From Betaproteobacteria bacterium RIFCSPLOWO2_02_FULL_62_17 (lineage in GTDB: Bacteria > Pseudomonadota > Gammaproteobacteria > Burkholderiales > SG8-39): a stretch of DNA of 5,985 bases. The DNA lies in NCBI GenBank assembly GCA_001770355.1, contig MEQV01000130.1, forward strand, positions 1 to 5,985, in the 5' to 3' direction. The translations under genes and the position numbers were made by a program. Below the pieces are notes generated by a model. The model saw nothing but the letters and a program-made list of their open reading frames with translations. It ran no database searches and was not told the origin of the DNA. Shown here in pieces: positions 1-5,985 of this stretch (positions within the stretch are counted from its first letter, which is position 1; every line of letters starts with the position of its first letter).

Positions 1-603
1 GAGGCCGCGCAACTGCGCGCGGGCCATTGGCAGACGACATTGGGAACCGGCCTGCACGGCAAGACCCTGGGCATCTACGCCTATGGCCGCATCGGCAGTA
101 TCGTCGCCGCTGTCGGGCGCGCCTTCGGCATGAACGTGGTCTGTCTGGGCCGCGGTGCGTCGATGGAACGCGCGCGCGCGGCCGGCTTTGCCGCCGCGGC
201 GAGCCGCGAGTCGTTTTTCGAGGCTGCCGATGTGTTGTCGCTGCACCTGCCGCTCAACGCGGAAACCCGCGGCATCGTCACCGCCGCCGATCTCGCGCGC
301 ATGAAGCCCTCGGCGCTGCTGGTCAATACCAGCCGCGCACCGCTCATCGAGAAGACGGTGCTGGCCGCGGCGCTGAAGAATCGCCGCCCCGGTTTTGCGG
401 CGGTGGACGTATTCGAGGAGGAGCCGCTGCTGGGCGCCAATCACCCTTTGCTGAAAATGGATAACACGCTGTGCACGCCGCATCTGGGCTACGTGGCGCG
501 GGAAAACTATGAGTCCTATTACGGTACCGCCATCGACCAGATCGTGGCCTACGCGCAGGGCAAGCCGATCAACGTCGCGAATCCCGATGCGTTGAAAAAA
601 TAG
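1..603 (+). CDS. D-2-hydroxyacid dehydrogenase, C-terminal part (5' end outside window)
   Basis: This NAD(P)-dependent oxidoreductase of the phosphoglycerate/glyoxylate-hydroxypyruvate dehydrogenase superfamily would interconvert a 2-oxoacid and a D-2-hydroxyacid in the cytoplasm. The reading frame is open from base 1 to the TAG at 601-603 (200 codons seen), so the N-terminal part of the catalytic domain is missing. Counting codons from base 1, the nucleotide-binding loop is GIYAYGRIG (codons 24-32). The catalytic Arg is R112 in NTSRAPLI, the Glu is E139 in DVFEEEP, and the His is H161 in TPHLGY, so all three catalytic residues are present. Oddities: the first Gly of GxGxxG is Ala (A27), and the end of the second beta strand reads VVCLGRGAS. 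It lacks the usual NAD-selecting Asp and has an Arg, as in NADPH-preferring GRHPR-like enzymes, so NADP preference is possible (inference). The TTG at 40 is an internal codon, not a start. A terminator-like hairpin follows, so it is probably a separate transcription unit from the genes downstream. The substrate is unknown. Confidence 0.9.
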   Translation, partial: EAAQLRAGHWQTTLGTGLHGKTLGIYAYGRIGSIVAAVGRAFGMNVVCLGRGASMERARAAGFAAAASRESFFEAADVLSLHLPLNAETRGIVTAADLARMKPSALLVNTSRAPLIEKTVLAAALKNRRPGFAAVDVFEEEPLLGANHPLLKMDNTLCTPHLGYVARENYESYYGTAIDQIVAYAQGKPINVANPDALKK

Positions 604-649
604 CCGGCATCGACGCGGTTCACACCCGACGCGCCGCGGGCATATCCCG

Positions 650-655
650 TAAAAT
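650..655 (+). promoter_or_regulatory. Candidate promoter -10 box, weak
   Basis: TAAAAT followed by GCGGC differs from the sigma-70 -10 consensus at one position and sits in the only intergenic gap long enough to hold the operon's promoter. No convincing -35 hexamer is seen 16-18 bp upstream (the region is CCGACG-like), so this rests on one hexamer. If real, transcription would start near 662 and the hairpin at 663-710 would lie in the 5' leader of the dioxygenase-like gene. Confidence 0.25.
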
Positions 656-662
656 GCGGCAT

Positions 663-710
663 CGAAAATCATCACCGAGCCCCGGGATTCCGGGGCTTGG
701 CGATTTTGCG
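663..710 (+). terminator. Bidirectional intrinsic terminator-like hairpin
   Basis: An inverted repeat has arms at 675-685 and 690-700 and a GATT loop. The core AGCCCCGG/CCGGGGCT (678-685/690-697) pairs perfectly, and one G-T and two C-G pairs extend it to 11 bp. It is flanked by AAAATC (665-670) on the left and GATTTT (702-707) on the right, which also pair with each other across a 4x1 internal loop. A-tract, GC-rich stem and T-tract together are typical of a terminator that works in both directions. It begins about 60 bp after the dehydrogenase stop codon and is its likely terminator. It ends only about 10 bp before the next start codon and just before that gene's ribosome binding site, so an attenuator or leader structure is an alternative. 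The T-run is only four bases. Confidence 0.65.
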
Positions 711-715
711 GGAGG
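711..715 (+). promoter_or_regulatory. Ribosome binding site that decides the dioxygenase-like gene start
   Basis: GGAGG lies 4 nt before ATG 720 and 7 nt before the in-frame ATG 723. It rules out the far-upstream in-frame ATG at 654, which lies inside or ahead of the hairpin and would add 22 residues encoded by the hairpin. Spacing slightly favours 723 as the true initiator; the two differ by one Met. Confidence 0.75.
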
Positions 716-719
716 CAAC

Positions 720-1607
720 ATGATGAGACTGCGCAGCGTTGAACTGGAATTGCCGCAGTCGGATGCCGCGGCCGGGTTTCTGTCCGGGGCCTGGGGACTG
801 CTGGATGCCGGCAAACGCGGCAAAACGACGTTCCTGCGCGGCACCGGGGATCATGGCTACATCATTTCGGTAACTGAAGCTGCCGTCTTCGGGATCGCAT
901 CGGTGACCTTTTCCGGAAGCGGCGAAGAAGTCGCGGGCGTGGCGCAACGCGCCAAGGCTGCCAAGGTGCCCCACCAACCCATTCAATCCTTTGACGAGCC
1001 GGGAAACGGCCACGGGTTCGTGCTTGAGGGACTGGAAGGGCAGATCTATCGCTTCATCGCAGAAACGCAACCCGTGGCGAAGCTGCCCGATGACCTGAAG
1101 CGCCCGATTCAATTGACGCACACGGTCCTGAACTCCACTGACCGTGAAGCCTGCGTGCGTTTCGCCGAGCAGGTTTTCGGTTTCAGGATTTCCGACCGCA
1201 CCCAGGCGATGAGTTTCCTGCGCTGCAACCGGCAGCATCATGCCGTGGCCTATGTGAAATCGGATATCTGTTCCCTTAATCACATTGCGTTCGAGATGCC
1301 CAATCTGGAGGCCGTGATGCTGGGCATCGGCCGCATGCGCGACAACGGCGTGCCCCTGGTATGGGGCCCGGGGCGGCACGGTCCCGGCAACAATGTGTTC
1401 GGATACTTTGTGGCGCCGTTCGGCGGCATCATCGAATACACCTCCGAAGTCAATCTGGTCGACGACGACTATCCCGTGGGCAAGCCCGAGGACTGGACCT
1501 GGCCACCCGGCCGCAGCGACCAGTGGGGTCACTCGCTGAAGGACATGGCGCGCGCCGAGACGGCGGAACGGCAATACCGGTTCCGGCCTGCCGTGATCCC
1601 TGCCTGA
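720..1607 (+). CDS. VOC-family protein, type I extradiol ring-cleavage dioxygenase-like
   Basis: This 295-residue protein has two VOC (glyoxalase/extradiol dioxygenase) modules: an N-terminal one (about 3-120, starting RLRSVELELP) and a C-terminal one (about 131-245). The 2-His-1-carboxylate metal ligands of type I extradiol dioxygenases are all in place in the second module: H134 (LTHTVLN), H188 (LNHIAFEM) and E239 (GIIEYTSEV). Their spacing is close to that of BphC-type enzymes. The family motif WGPGRHGPGNN and the tail motif WPPGRSDQWG are also present. The N-terminal module lacks these ligands, as is normal for the family. Such enzymes use Fe(II) and O2 to open a catechol ring next to the two hydroxyls. 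The real substrate is unknown, and some relatives with these residues are annotated only as VOC proteins, so ring cleavage is an inference. Start chosen from GGAGG at 711-715. It is the first gene of the apparent operon; the next start is 10 bp after its stop. Confidence 0.85.
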   Translation: MMRLRSVELELPQSDAAAGFLSGAWGLLDAGKRGKTTFLRGTGDHGYIISVTEAAVFGIASVTFSGSGEEVAGVAQRAKAAKVPHQPIQSFDEPGNGHGFVLEGLEGQIYRFIAETQPVAKLPDDLKRPIQLTHTVLNSTDREACVRFAEQVFGFRISDRTQAMSFLRCNRQHHAVAYVKSDICSLNHIAFEMPNLEAVMLGIGRMRDNGVPLVWGPGRHGPGNNVFGYFVAPFGGIIEYTSEVNLVDDDYPVGKPEDWTWPPGRSDQWGHSLKDMARAETAERQYRFRPAVIPA

Positions 1608-1617
1608 AGGACAGCAG

Positions 1618-2478
1618 ATGGCAATCAACTACGAAAAAATCATGGCATTCGTGCCTGCGCCGATTGAGGTGAACTACACCCGGCGGGATACGATGCTCTA
1701 CGCCCTTTCCATCGGCATCGGCATGGACCCGATGGACGCCGGGCAGTTGAAATATGTCTATGAGAGGGACTTCGTCGCGTTTCCCTCCATGGTGAGTGTG
1801 CTCGGCTGGGCGGCGCGCACGCCGCAGGAGAACGCCGAACTGGGCATCGACCAGAAGATGGTGGTTGCGGCCGATCAGCGCGTGGTGATTCACAAACAGC
1901 TCGCGCCCGAAGGCAGGCTCGTCAGCCGCGCGCGCTACAAGGAAGTCATCGACAAAGGCGCGGGCGGCGGCGCCATCGTGCAGGCGACCCGCGAACTGGT
2001 GGATGAAAGCGGCGCAAAGGTGGCGACCATAGAAGGCAGTATTTTCGTGCGCAACCACGGCGGCTTCGGCGGCAAGGTGACCACCACGCCGGAACCCCCC
2101 AAGGTTCCCGAGGGCGCGCCGGACAAGACCTGTGACCTGCCCACGGCGCCGAACATCGCGCTTTTGTACCGGCTCAATGGCGATATGAACCCCTTGCACG
2201 CCGATCCCGAGCATGCGAACCGGGTGGGATTCCCCGGGCCGATACTGCATGGACTGGCCAACTACGGTATTGCCGCGCACGCGGTGTTACGCACCGCTGC
2301 CGGCTATGACGCGGCGCGCTTCGAGAGCATGGAAGCGCGCTTCGTGAAACCTTTCTTTCCGGGAGAAACCTTGCGCACCGAGATGTGGATACGCGGCAAC
2401 GACGTTCACTTCCGCTGCCGCGTGGTCGGGCGCGACGAGATCGTGCTGAATAATGGGCTGGCGCGCATCAGGTCCTGA
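1618..2478 (+). CDS. 2-enoyl-CoA hydratase 2 (MaoC / MFE-2 hydratase type), double hot-dog
   Basis: This 286-residue protein should hydrate trans-2-enoyl-CoA to (R)-3-hydroxyacyl-CoA in the cytoplasm. It resembles the hydratase 2 domain of eukaryotic peroxisomal MFE-2 along its whole length: an N-terminal hot-dog half with RRDTMLYALSIGIG (about 22-35), a GGFGGK linker near 143-148, and a catalytic C-terminal half. The hydratase 2 signature is ALLYRLNGDMNPLHADPEHA, with catalytic Asp D189, N191 and His H194, followed by GFPGPILHGL (204-213) and ARFVKPFFPGETLRTEMW. The residue before the signature Gly is Asn, where the published pattern usually has Ser/Thr/Gly/Cys; this is a small variation. 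The length is usual for a two-domain hydratase 2. The start is supported by AAGGA at 1607-1611, six nt before ATG, overlapping the previous stop codon, which suggests coupled translation. Lying beside acyl-CoA dehydrogenases and a ligase, it fits the second step of beta-oxidation. MFE-2 relatives accept bulky branched or sterol-derived acyl-CoAs, but substrate is not shown here. Confidence 0.93.
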   Translation: MAINYEKIMAFVPAPIEVNYTRRDTMLYALSIGIGMDPMDAGQLKYVYERDFVAFPSMVSVLGWAARTPQENAELGIDQKMVVAADQRVVIHKQLAPEGRLVSRARYKEVIDKGAGGGAIVQATRELVDESGAKVATIEGSIFVRNHGGFGGKVTTTPEPPKVPEGAPDKTCDLPTAPNIALLYRLNGDMNPLHADPEHANRVGFPGPILHGLANYGIAAHAVLRTAAGYDAARFESMEARFVKPFFPGETLRTEMWIRGNDVHFRCRVVGRDEIVLNNGLARIRS

Positions 2479-2493
2479 ACGAGGCGCAACACC

Positions 2494-3666
2494 ATGATTT
2501 GGGACAACACCACTTTGTTTTCGGATGACAATCCCGCCGACGCGGCGTTCCGCAAGGAAGTGCGCGAGTGGGTCGATAAAAACTGCCCGGAAAACCTGCG
2601 CGACCGGCCTTCGCGCGTGACGCCGCCGGAAATGAAGCCCTGGCACAGGAAACTTTATGAGCGCGGCTGGATCGCGCCGCATTGGCCCAAGGAAGCCGGC
2701 GGCATGGGCGCGACGCTGGAGCAGCAACTCATCCTGTTCGAGGAGATCTCGCGAATCGGGGCGCCGACGCCGTTTCCGCACGGACTGAATTTCTTCGGGC
2801 CGATCCTGATCCACGCCGGCACGCCCGAGCAGAAGGCGAAACATTGCCCGGGTATCCTGAGCGGGGAGGTCACCTGGTGCCAGGGGTATTCGGAAGCCGG
2901 CGCCGGCTCGGATCTTGCCAGTCTGAAGACGCGCGCTGTGCTTGCGGGCGATCATTTCATCGTCAACGGCCACAAGCTGTGGACCACCAACGGTCATTAC
3001 GCCGACTGGATGTTCGCGCTGGTACGCACCGATGCCGAGGCGAAACCGCGTCACGCGGGCATCAGCCTGATCCTGATCGACTTGAAAAGCCCGGGCGTCA
3101 CGGTCAAGCCGATCAAGACCATACGCGGCGATGCGGAATTCGCCGAGGAATTTTTCGACGATGTGCGCGTGCCCAGGGAGAACCTGATCGGCCCGCTGAA
3201 CGGCGGCTGGAAACTCGCGACCATGCTGCTGGGCGGCGAGCGTTTTGCGACCGGACATCCGCGCAATGCCGCCATCCTGCTCAACCGGGCAAGGCAGGTG
3301 GCGCGTGTTACCGGCGCCGATGCCGATCCGGCCTTCCGCCAGCAACTCGCGGCGCTGGAAATCGATCTGCTCGCCTTCACCGCCTATTACCGCCATGGCG
3401 CCGCCTTGCACGGATTGGGCAAGGTGCCTGATTCGATGACGCCGGTGATGAAGCTGGCCGCCGGTCCGCTGGCCCAGGCCGCTTCGGAGTTCCTGGTGCA
3501 GGTGGCGGGTCCGGCTGGCGCGAGCCTTGCCGACATGGACATCCATGGCGAAGCGGTGAATCCGGCTGAGGATTTGTTCGAGATGCGCCGCGTGACCGTG
3601 GGCGGCGGCGCCAATGAAATCCAGCGCGGCATTCTTGCCAAGCGCACGCTCGATTTGCCGAGTTGA
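2494..3666 (+). CDS. Acyl-CoA dehydrogenase, probable catalytic subunit of a heteromeric enzyme
   Basis: This 390-residue FAD-dependent acyl-CoA dehydrogenase would oxidise acyl-CoA to trans-2-enoyl-CoA and pass electrons to ETF. It has an N-terminal helical domain (about 10-125), a beta domain with QGYSEAGAGSD (130-140) and LWTTNGHYADW (W163), and a C-terminal helical domain (about 240-385) ending GGGANEIQRGILAKRTLDLP. The usual catalytic Glu position (E376 of mature MCAD, in YEGT) is Gly here (G371). A Glu is instead present at E249 in LLGGERFA. By manual alignment this matches the alternative catalytic base of isovaleryl-CoA dehydrogenase and the one reported for ChsE4 (FadE26). The RxQFG motif, which normally helps bind the FAD of the neighbouring subunit, is missing; that region reads RARQVARVTGADAD. 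GAGG at 2481-2484 lies 9 nt before the start. The second dehydrogenase starts 21 bp after its stop. Most likely the catalytic half of a heterotetramer (inference). Confidence 0.93.
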   Translation: MIWDNTTLFSDDNPADAAFRKEVREWVDKNCPENLRDRPSRVTPPEMKPWHRKLYERGWIAPHWPKEAGGMGATLEQQLILFEEISRIGAPTPFPHGLNFFGPILIHAGTPEQKAKHCPGILSGEVTWCQGYSEAGAGSDLASLKTRAVLAGDHFIVNGHKLWTTNGHYADWMFALVRTDAEAKPRHAGISLILIDLKSPGVTVKPIKTIRGDAEFAEEFFDDVRVPRENLIGPLNGGWKLATMLLGGERFATGHPRNAAILLNRARQVARVTGADADPAFRQQLAALEIDLLAFTAYYRHGAALHGLGKVPDSMTPVMKLAAGPLAQAASEFLVQVAGPAGASLADMDIHGEAVNPAEDLFEMRRVTVGGGANEIQRGILAKRTLDLPS

Positions 3667-3687
3667 CCGCAACAACGGAGCCGATCA

Positions 3688-4800
3688 ATGGAACCCATTC
3701 TGGACGAACAGCAAAGCCTGATGCGGGAAACCGCGGTGCGGCTGTGCAAGGACCATGGCGGCCCGAAACGGGCGCGCGCGCTGCGCAACGCCGCAACGGA
3801 AATGGATGTCCCGGCCTGGATGGAACTGGTTCGCTCCGGCTGGCTCTCCGCGGCGGTGAGCGAAGATGCCGGCGGCATGGGCAAGGGCATGCTGGATGTC
3901 TGCCTGGCGCTGGAAGAGTCGGGCAGGCAATTGCTGATGGTGCCTTTCGCGGAAGTGGCGGCGGTCGCGCACATCCTGGGGAAAATCGGCGCGCGCGCCG
4001 AAAATCAGCTCCGTGCCATTCAGCAGGGCCTGCAGATCCTGGTGCCGGCACTGCCGCAGGAGGGCTGGGGCAATGTCGGTTCCGCGCTGCCGCTTGCCCG
4101 GTCCGAGGGCGGCCAATGGTTTCTCGATGGAACGATAAAGCACGTGCCATTTGCCCAGACCGCGCAGTCTTACTTTGTCGCGGCGAAGCGCAGTAGCAGG
4201 AAGAAGGCGGGCGGCGAGATCATGCTGTGCGCGGTGCTCAAGCACCTGGTCAAACTCCACACCGTGCAGAACGTCGACGGTTCCACCTCGAGCGAACTGG
4301 TCATGGAAGGTTCGCTGGTCGAAGAGTCCCAGGTCATGGCGCGCGGCGGGGAGGCGCAGGCACTGCTCGACACGCTGCGCGATCTGCTGGCCATCACCAC
4401 GGGGGCCGCGTTGGTGGGCGTGTCGTCCCAGGCGCTTGACATGACGCTCGACTACATCAAGTACCGCCAGCAGTTCGGCAAGGCGCTGGGAAGTTTTCAG
4501 GCGCTGCAGCACCGGGTGGCGGACTGTTTTGTCGACATCGAACTCAATCGCTCGCTGGTGTATCGCGTGGCCGCTTCGTACGATGCCGGCCAGGGGCATC
4601 CGGCCATGGCCGCGGCGGTCAAGGCGCGGACCTCGCGCGTGGCGCTTTCGGTGACGCGCGATGCCCTGCAATTGCATGGCGCGATCGGCTACACCGACGA
4701 GCACGATATTGGTCTGTACTACAAACGCGCCATCGCGCTCGCGGCGCTGTACGGCAACGATATCAACCAGACGGCGCGTTTTTCCGCGCTGACCGTGTAA
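3688..4800 (+). CDS. Acyl-CoA dehydrogenase-family protein, probable non-catalytic partner subunit
   Basis: This 370-residue protein has the acyl-CoA dehydrogenase fold: an N-terminal helical part (1-110, with SEDAGGMGKGMLDVCLALEE-like sequence), a reduced beta domain (about 115-220) and a well-conserved C-terminal helical part (225-365). The C-terminal part keeps YRQQFGKALGSFQALQHRVAD (RxQFG at 260-264) and QLHGAIGYTDEHD (from 328), which in the family contact the FAD of the adjacent subunit. Both known positions for the catalytic Glu are empty: the MCAD-type site is G356 (LYGND instead of YEGT) and the IVD-type site is about L234 (LLAITTG). The SEPGAGSD-like and WITNG-like FAD-domain motifs cannot be recognised in the middle domain. 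It therefore should not work alone and probably completes the flavin site of the preceding dehydrogenase, as ChsE5 does for ChsE4. A start at ATG 3688 is supported by CGGAG at 3676-3680, 7 nt upstream. A decayed paralogue is less likely because the frame is intact and its helical motifs are sharp. Confidence 0.9.
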   Translation: MEPILDEQQSLMRETAVRLCKDHGGPKRARALRNAATEMDVPAWMELVRSGWLSAAVSEDAGGMGKGMLDVCLALEESGRQLLMVPFAEVAAVAHILGKIGARAENQLRAIQQGLQILVPALPQEGWGNVGSALPLARSEGGQWFLDGTIKHVPFAQTAQSYFVAAKRSSRKKAGGEIMLCAVLKHLVKLHTVQNVDGSTSSELVMEGSLVEESQVMARGGEAQALLDTLRDLLAITTGAALVGVSSQALDMTLDYIKYRQQFGKALGSFQALQHRVADCFVDIELNRSLVYRVAASYDAGQGHPAMAAAVKARTSRVALSVTRDALQLHGAIGYTDEHDIGLYYKRAIALAALYGNDINQTARFSALTV

Positions 4801-4804
4801 ACCG

Positions 4805-5985
4805 ATGAATGCTCCGCAAGAACTGAACCCGCGCATCGCCACCATCGCCGACATCGAGGCCCTCGAGCGCGTGCCGCTTGAGAAGCGCATTGTCTCGTGG
4901 AATGTCAACGAACTGATCCGCCTGGGCTGCGAGCGCAATCCGGACAAGGCCGCGATCCAGTACATCGAGGACGGCGATCCCGCCAGCCCCTGTGTGACGG
5001 TGAGTTACCGGCAACTGCAGCGGCAGGCGCGGCAGGCTTCCAACCTGTTTTATTCGTTTGGTGTTCGCGACGCGGACTGCGTCTTTTATCTGCTGCCCAC
5101 CATGCCGCAGTTGTTCGTGGTCACCATTGCGGGGCTTGAAACCGGCATCACCCACGGCGCGAACTGGATGCTCAAGGCCGACCACTGGGTCGAACTGATT
5201 CGCGCCTCGAGGGCGAAGGTGGTGGTTGCGCTGGGACCGACGCCGGGCTACGAGATTTGGGAAAACCTGCAAACGGTGCGCGGCGAATTAAAGGATGTGC
5301 AGCTGTTTTCGGTAACAGGCCCGGGGGGCAAGGTACTTCCGGATTCCGACCTCGATCTGGCCATGGCAAAGCACCCCGGCGACAAGCTGACTTTCAGGCG
5401 CGTAGTGAAGCCCGACGACGTCGGTGCCTACGTGCACAGCGGCGGCACCACCGGCGCACCCAAGCTGGTGCGCATCCTGCATCGCGGCATGGCTTACAAG
5501 TGCTGGGCCAACGCGGTCATCATGGCGCATGGCCCTGATGATGTGATCTTCGCCGATTACCCGATGTTTCACGTTGCCGGTTTTTTTGGCCGCGGCATCC
5601 TGGCGCTGGCGCATGGCATGACCATCCTGATACCGCATCCCATGGGCGCGCGCGACAAAAAGTTCATTGCCAATTACTGGAAGTTCGTCGAGAAATTCCG
5701 TGTCTCTCTCATGTCCGGCGTGCCGACCACGCTGTCGGTGCTCGCCAAGAACCCGCCCAGGGGCGAGGACGTCAGCTCGATGCGCAGGTACATGTGCACC
5801 GGTTCCACCGCCATGCCCGCGGAAGTTGCCAAGGAAATCGAAGAGGCCACCGGAGTGAGGGTGTTGGCGACCTACGGGGCGACCGAGTTCACGCAGAATG
5901 TCAGCCAGGGCCCCAAGGATGGCGACCCCAAGTACGGATCCGGCGGGCTGCGCATCCCGTACACGCAGATTCGCACCGTGATCCT
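4805..5985 (+). CDS. AMP-forming acyl-CoA synthetase, N-terminal part (3' end outside window)
   Basis: This ANL-superfamily ligase would activate a carboxylic acid with ATP and CoA through an acyl-adenylate, probably to feed the beta-oxidation enzymes encoded just upstream. The frame is open from ATG 4805 to the window end (393 complete codons). The missing C-terminus should carry the hinge and the catalytic Lys. Motifs in order: the N-terminal domain begins with SWNVNELIRLGCERNPDKAA; the P-loop is SGGTTGAPK (212-220), followed by LVR rather than the common Gly after Lys. Next come DYPMFHVAGFFGRG (H256), a GVPTTLSVL segment, TGSTAMP, and the adenylate motif YGATE (357-361). The P-loop form matches what I recall of an acyl-CoA synthetase group usually somewhat over 600 residues long, so about a third is missing. 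The ATG lies 4 bp after the previous stop with no clear Shine-Dalgarno sequence, which suggests translation by ribosomes finishing the upstream gene. Acid substrate unknown. Confidence 0.92.
   Translation, partial: MNAPQELNPRIATIADIEALERVPLEKRIVSWNVNELIRLGCERNPDKAAIQYIEDGDPASPCVTVSYRQLQRQARQASNLFYSFGVRDADCVFYLLPTMPQLFVVTIAGLETGITHGANWMLKADHWVELIRASRAKVVVALGPTPGYEIWENLQTVRGELKDVQLFSVTGPGGKVLPDSDLDLAMAKHPGDKLTFRRVVKPDDVGAYVHSGGTTGAPKLVRILHRGMAYKCWANAVIMAHGPDDVIFADYPMFHVAGFFGRGILALAHGMTILIPHPMGARDKKFIANYWKFVEKFRVSLMSGVPTTLSVLAKNPPRGEDVSSMRRYMCTGSTAMPAEVAKEIEEATGVRVLATYGATEFTQNVSQGPKDGDPKYGSGGLRIPYTQIRTVI

Noticed and set aside
171..182. Alternating CG run with possible Z-DNA character
   Set aside because: It is made of Arg/Ala codons (ERARAAG) within the hydroxyacid dehydrogenase gene, where that helix sequence is conserved in the family.
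654..719. Upstream in-frame ATG at 654 as start of the dioxygenase-like gene
   Set aside because: The added 22 residues would be encoded by the terminator-like hairpin, the family sequence begins at the Met at 720/723, and GGAGG at 711-715 is placed for the later start.
2287..3675. Long open frame on the minus strand (462 codons) opposite the first acyl-CoA dehydrogenase
   Set aside because: It mirrors codons of a clear, motif-complete + strand gene. The protein is rich in Arg, His and Gly with no recognisable domain, which is typical of antisense frames in high-GC DNA.
3987..4000. Perfect 14-bp GC palindrome CGGCGCGCGCGCCG
   Set aside because: It lies inside the second dehydrogenase gene and is explained by Ile-Gly-Ala-Arg-Ala codons in high-GC DNA. 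No flanking repeat or T-tract.
3688..4800. Second acyl-CoA dehydrogenase as a pseudogene because catalytic Glu positions are lost
   Set aside because: The frame is intact, it has its own ribosome binding site and tight operon spacing, and its inter-subunit FAD motifs are well kept. This fits a partner subunit better than decay.
3685..4965. Long minus-strand open frame (426 codons) opposite the second dehydrogenase and the ligase start
   Set aside because: It spans two convincing + strand genes and their junction and has an Arg/His/Gln-rich sequence with no family motif. Treated as a shadow.

Overview
The window is a stretch of high-GC, densely packed bacterial chromosome. Codon third positions are strongly G/C, gene spacing is 4-21 bp, and protein sequence style fits a proteobacterium, most likely a betaproteobacterium of the Burkholderiales type. 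That taxonomic call is an impression from sequence style, not a search result. All genes lie on the + strand. No tRNA, rRNA, insertion sequence, CRISPR array or phage gene was seen.

Layout: positions 1-603 hold the 3' two thirds of a D-2-hydroxyacid dehydrogenase gene whose start lies before the window. A 116-bp intergenic region (604-719) follows. It contains a strong A-tract/stem/T-tract hairpin that looks like a bidirectional intrinsic terminator, and a weak candidate promoter -10 box. From 720 to the window end, five genes follow with gaps of 10, 15, 21 and 4 bp and form one apparent operon: a two-domain VOC/type I extradiol dioxygenase-like protein, a double hot-dog 2-enoyl-CoA hydratase 2 (MaoC/MFE-2 type), two different acyl-CoA dehydrogenase-family proteins, and an AMP-forming acyl-CoA synthetase cut off by the window end.

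How the genes fit together (inference): the ligase would make an acyl-CoA from a free acid, the two dehydrogenase-family proteins together would introduce the alpha,beta double bond, and the hydratase 2 would add water to give a 3-hydroxyacyl-CoA. The dioxygenase-like protein, if active, would cleave a catecholic ring that yields or belongs to the same substrate. This is a catabolic beta-oxidation module for an aromatic, alicyclic or steroid-like carboxylic acid; the substrate cannot be read from the sequence. The most interesting point is that neither acyl-CoA dehydrogenase looks complete. The first has a candidate catalytic Glu and the FAD-domain motifs but lacks the RxQFG motif. The second has RxQFG but lacks both possible catalytic Glu positions and the FAD-domain motifs. 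This is what is expected of an obligate alpha2beta2 heterotetramer like the actinobacterial steroid enzymes ChsE4-ChsE5 and ChsE1-ChsE2.
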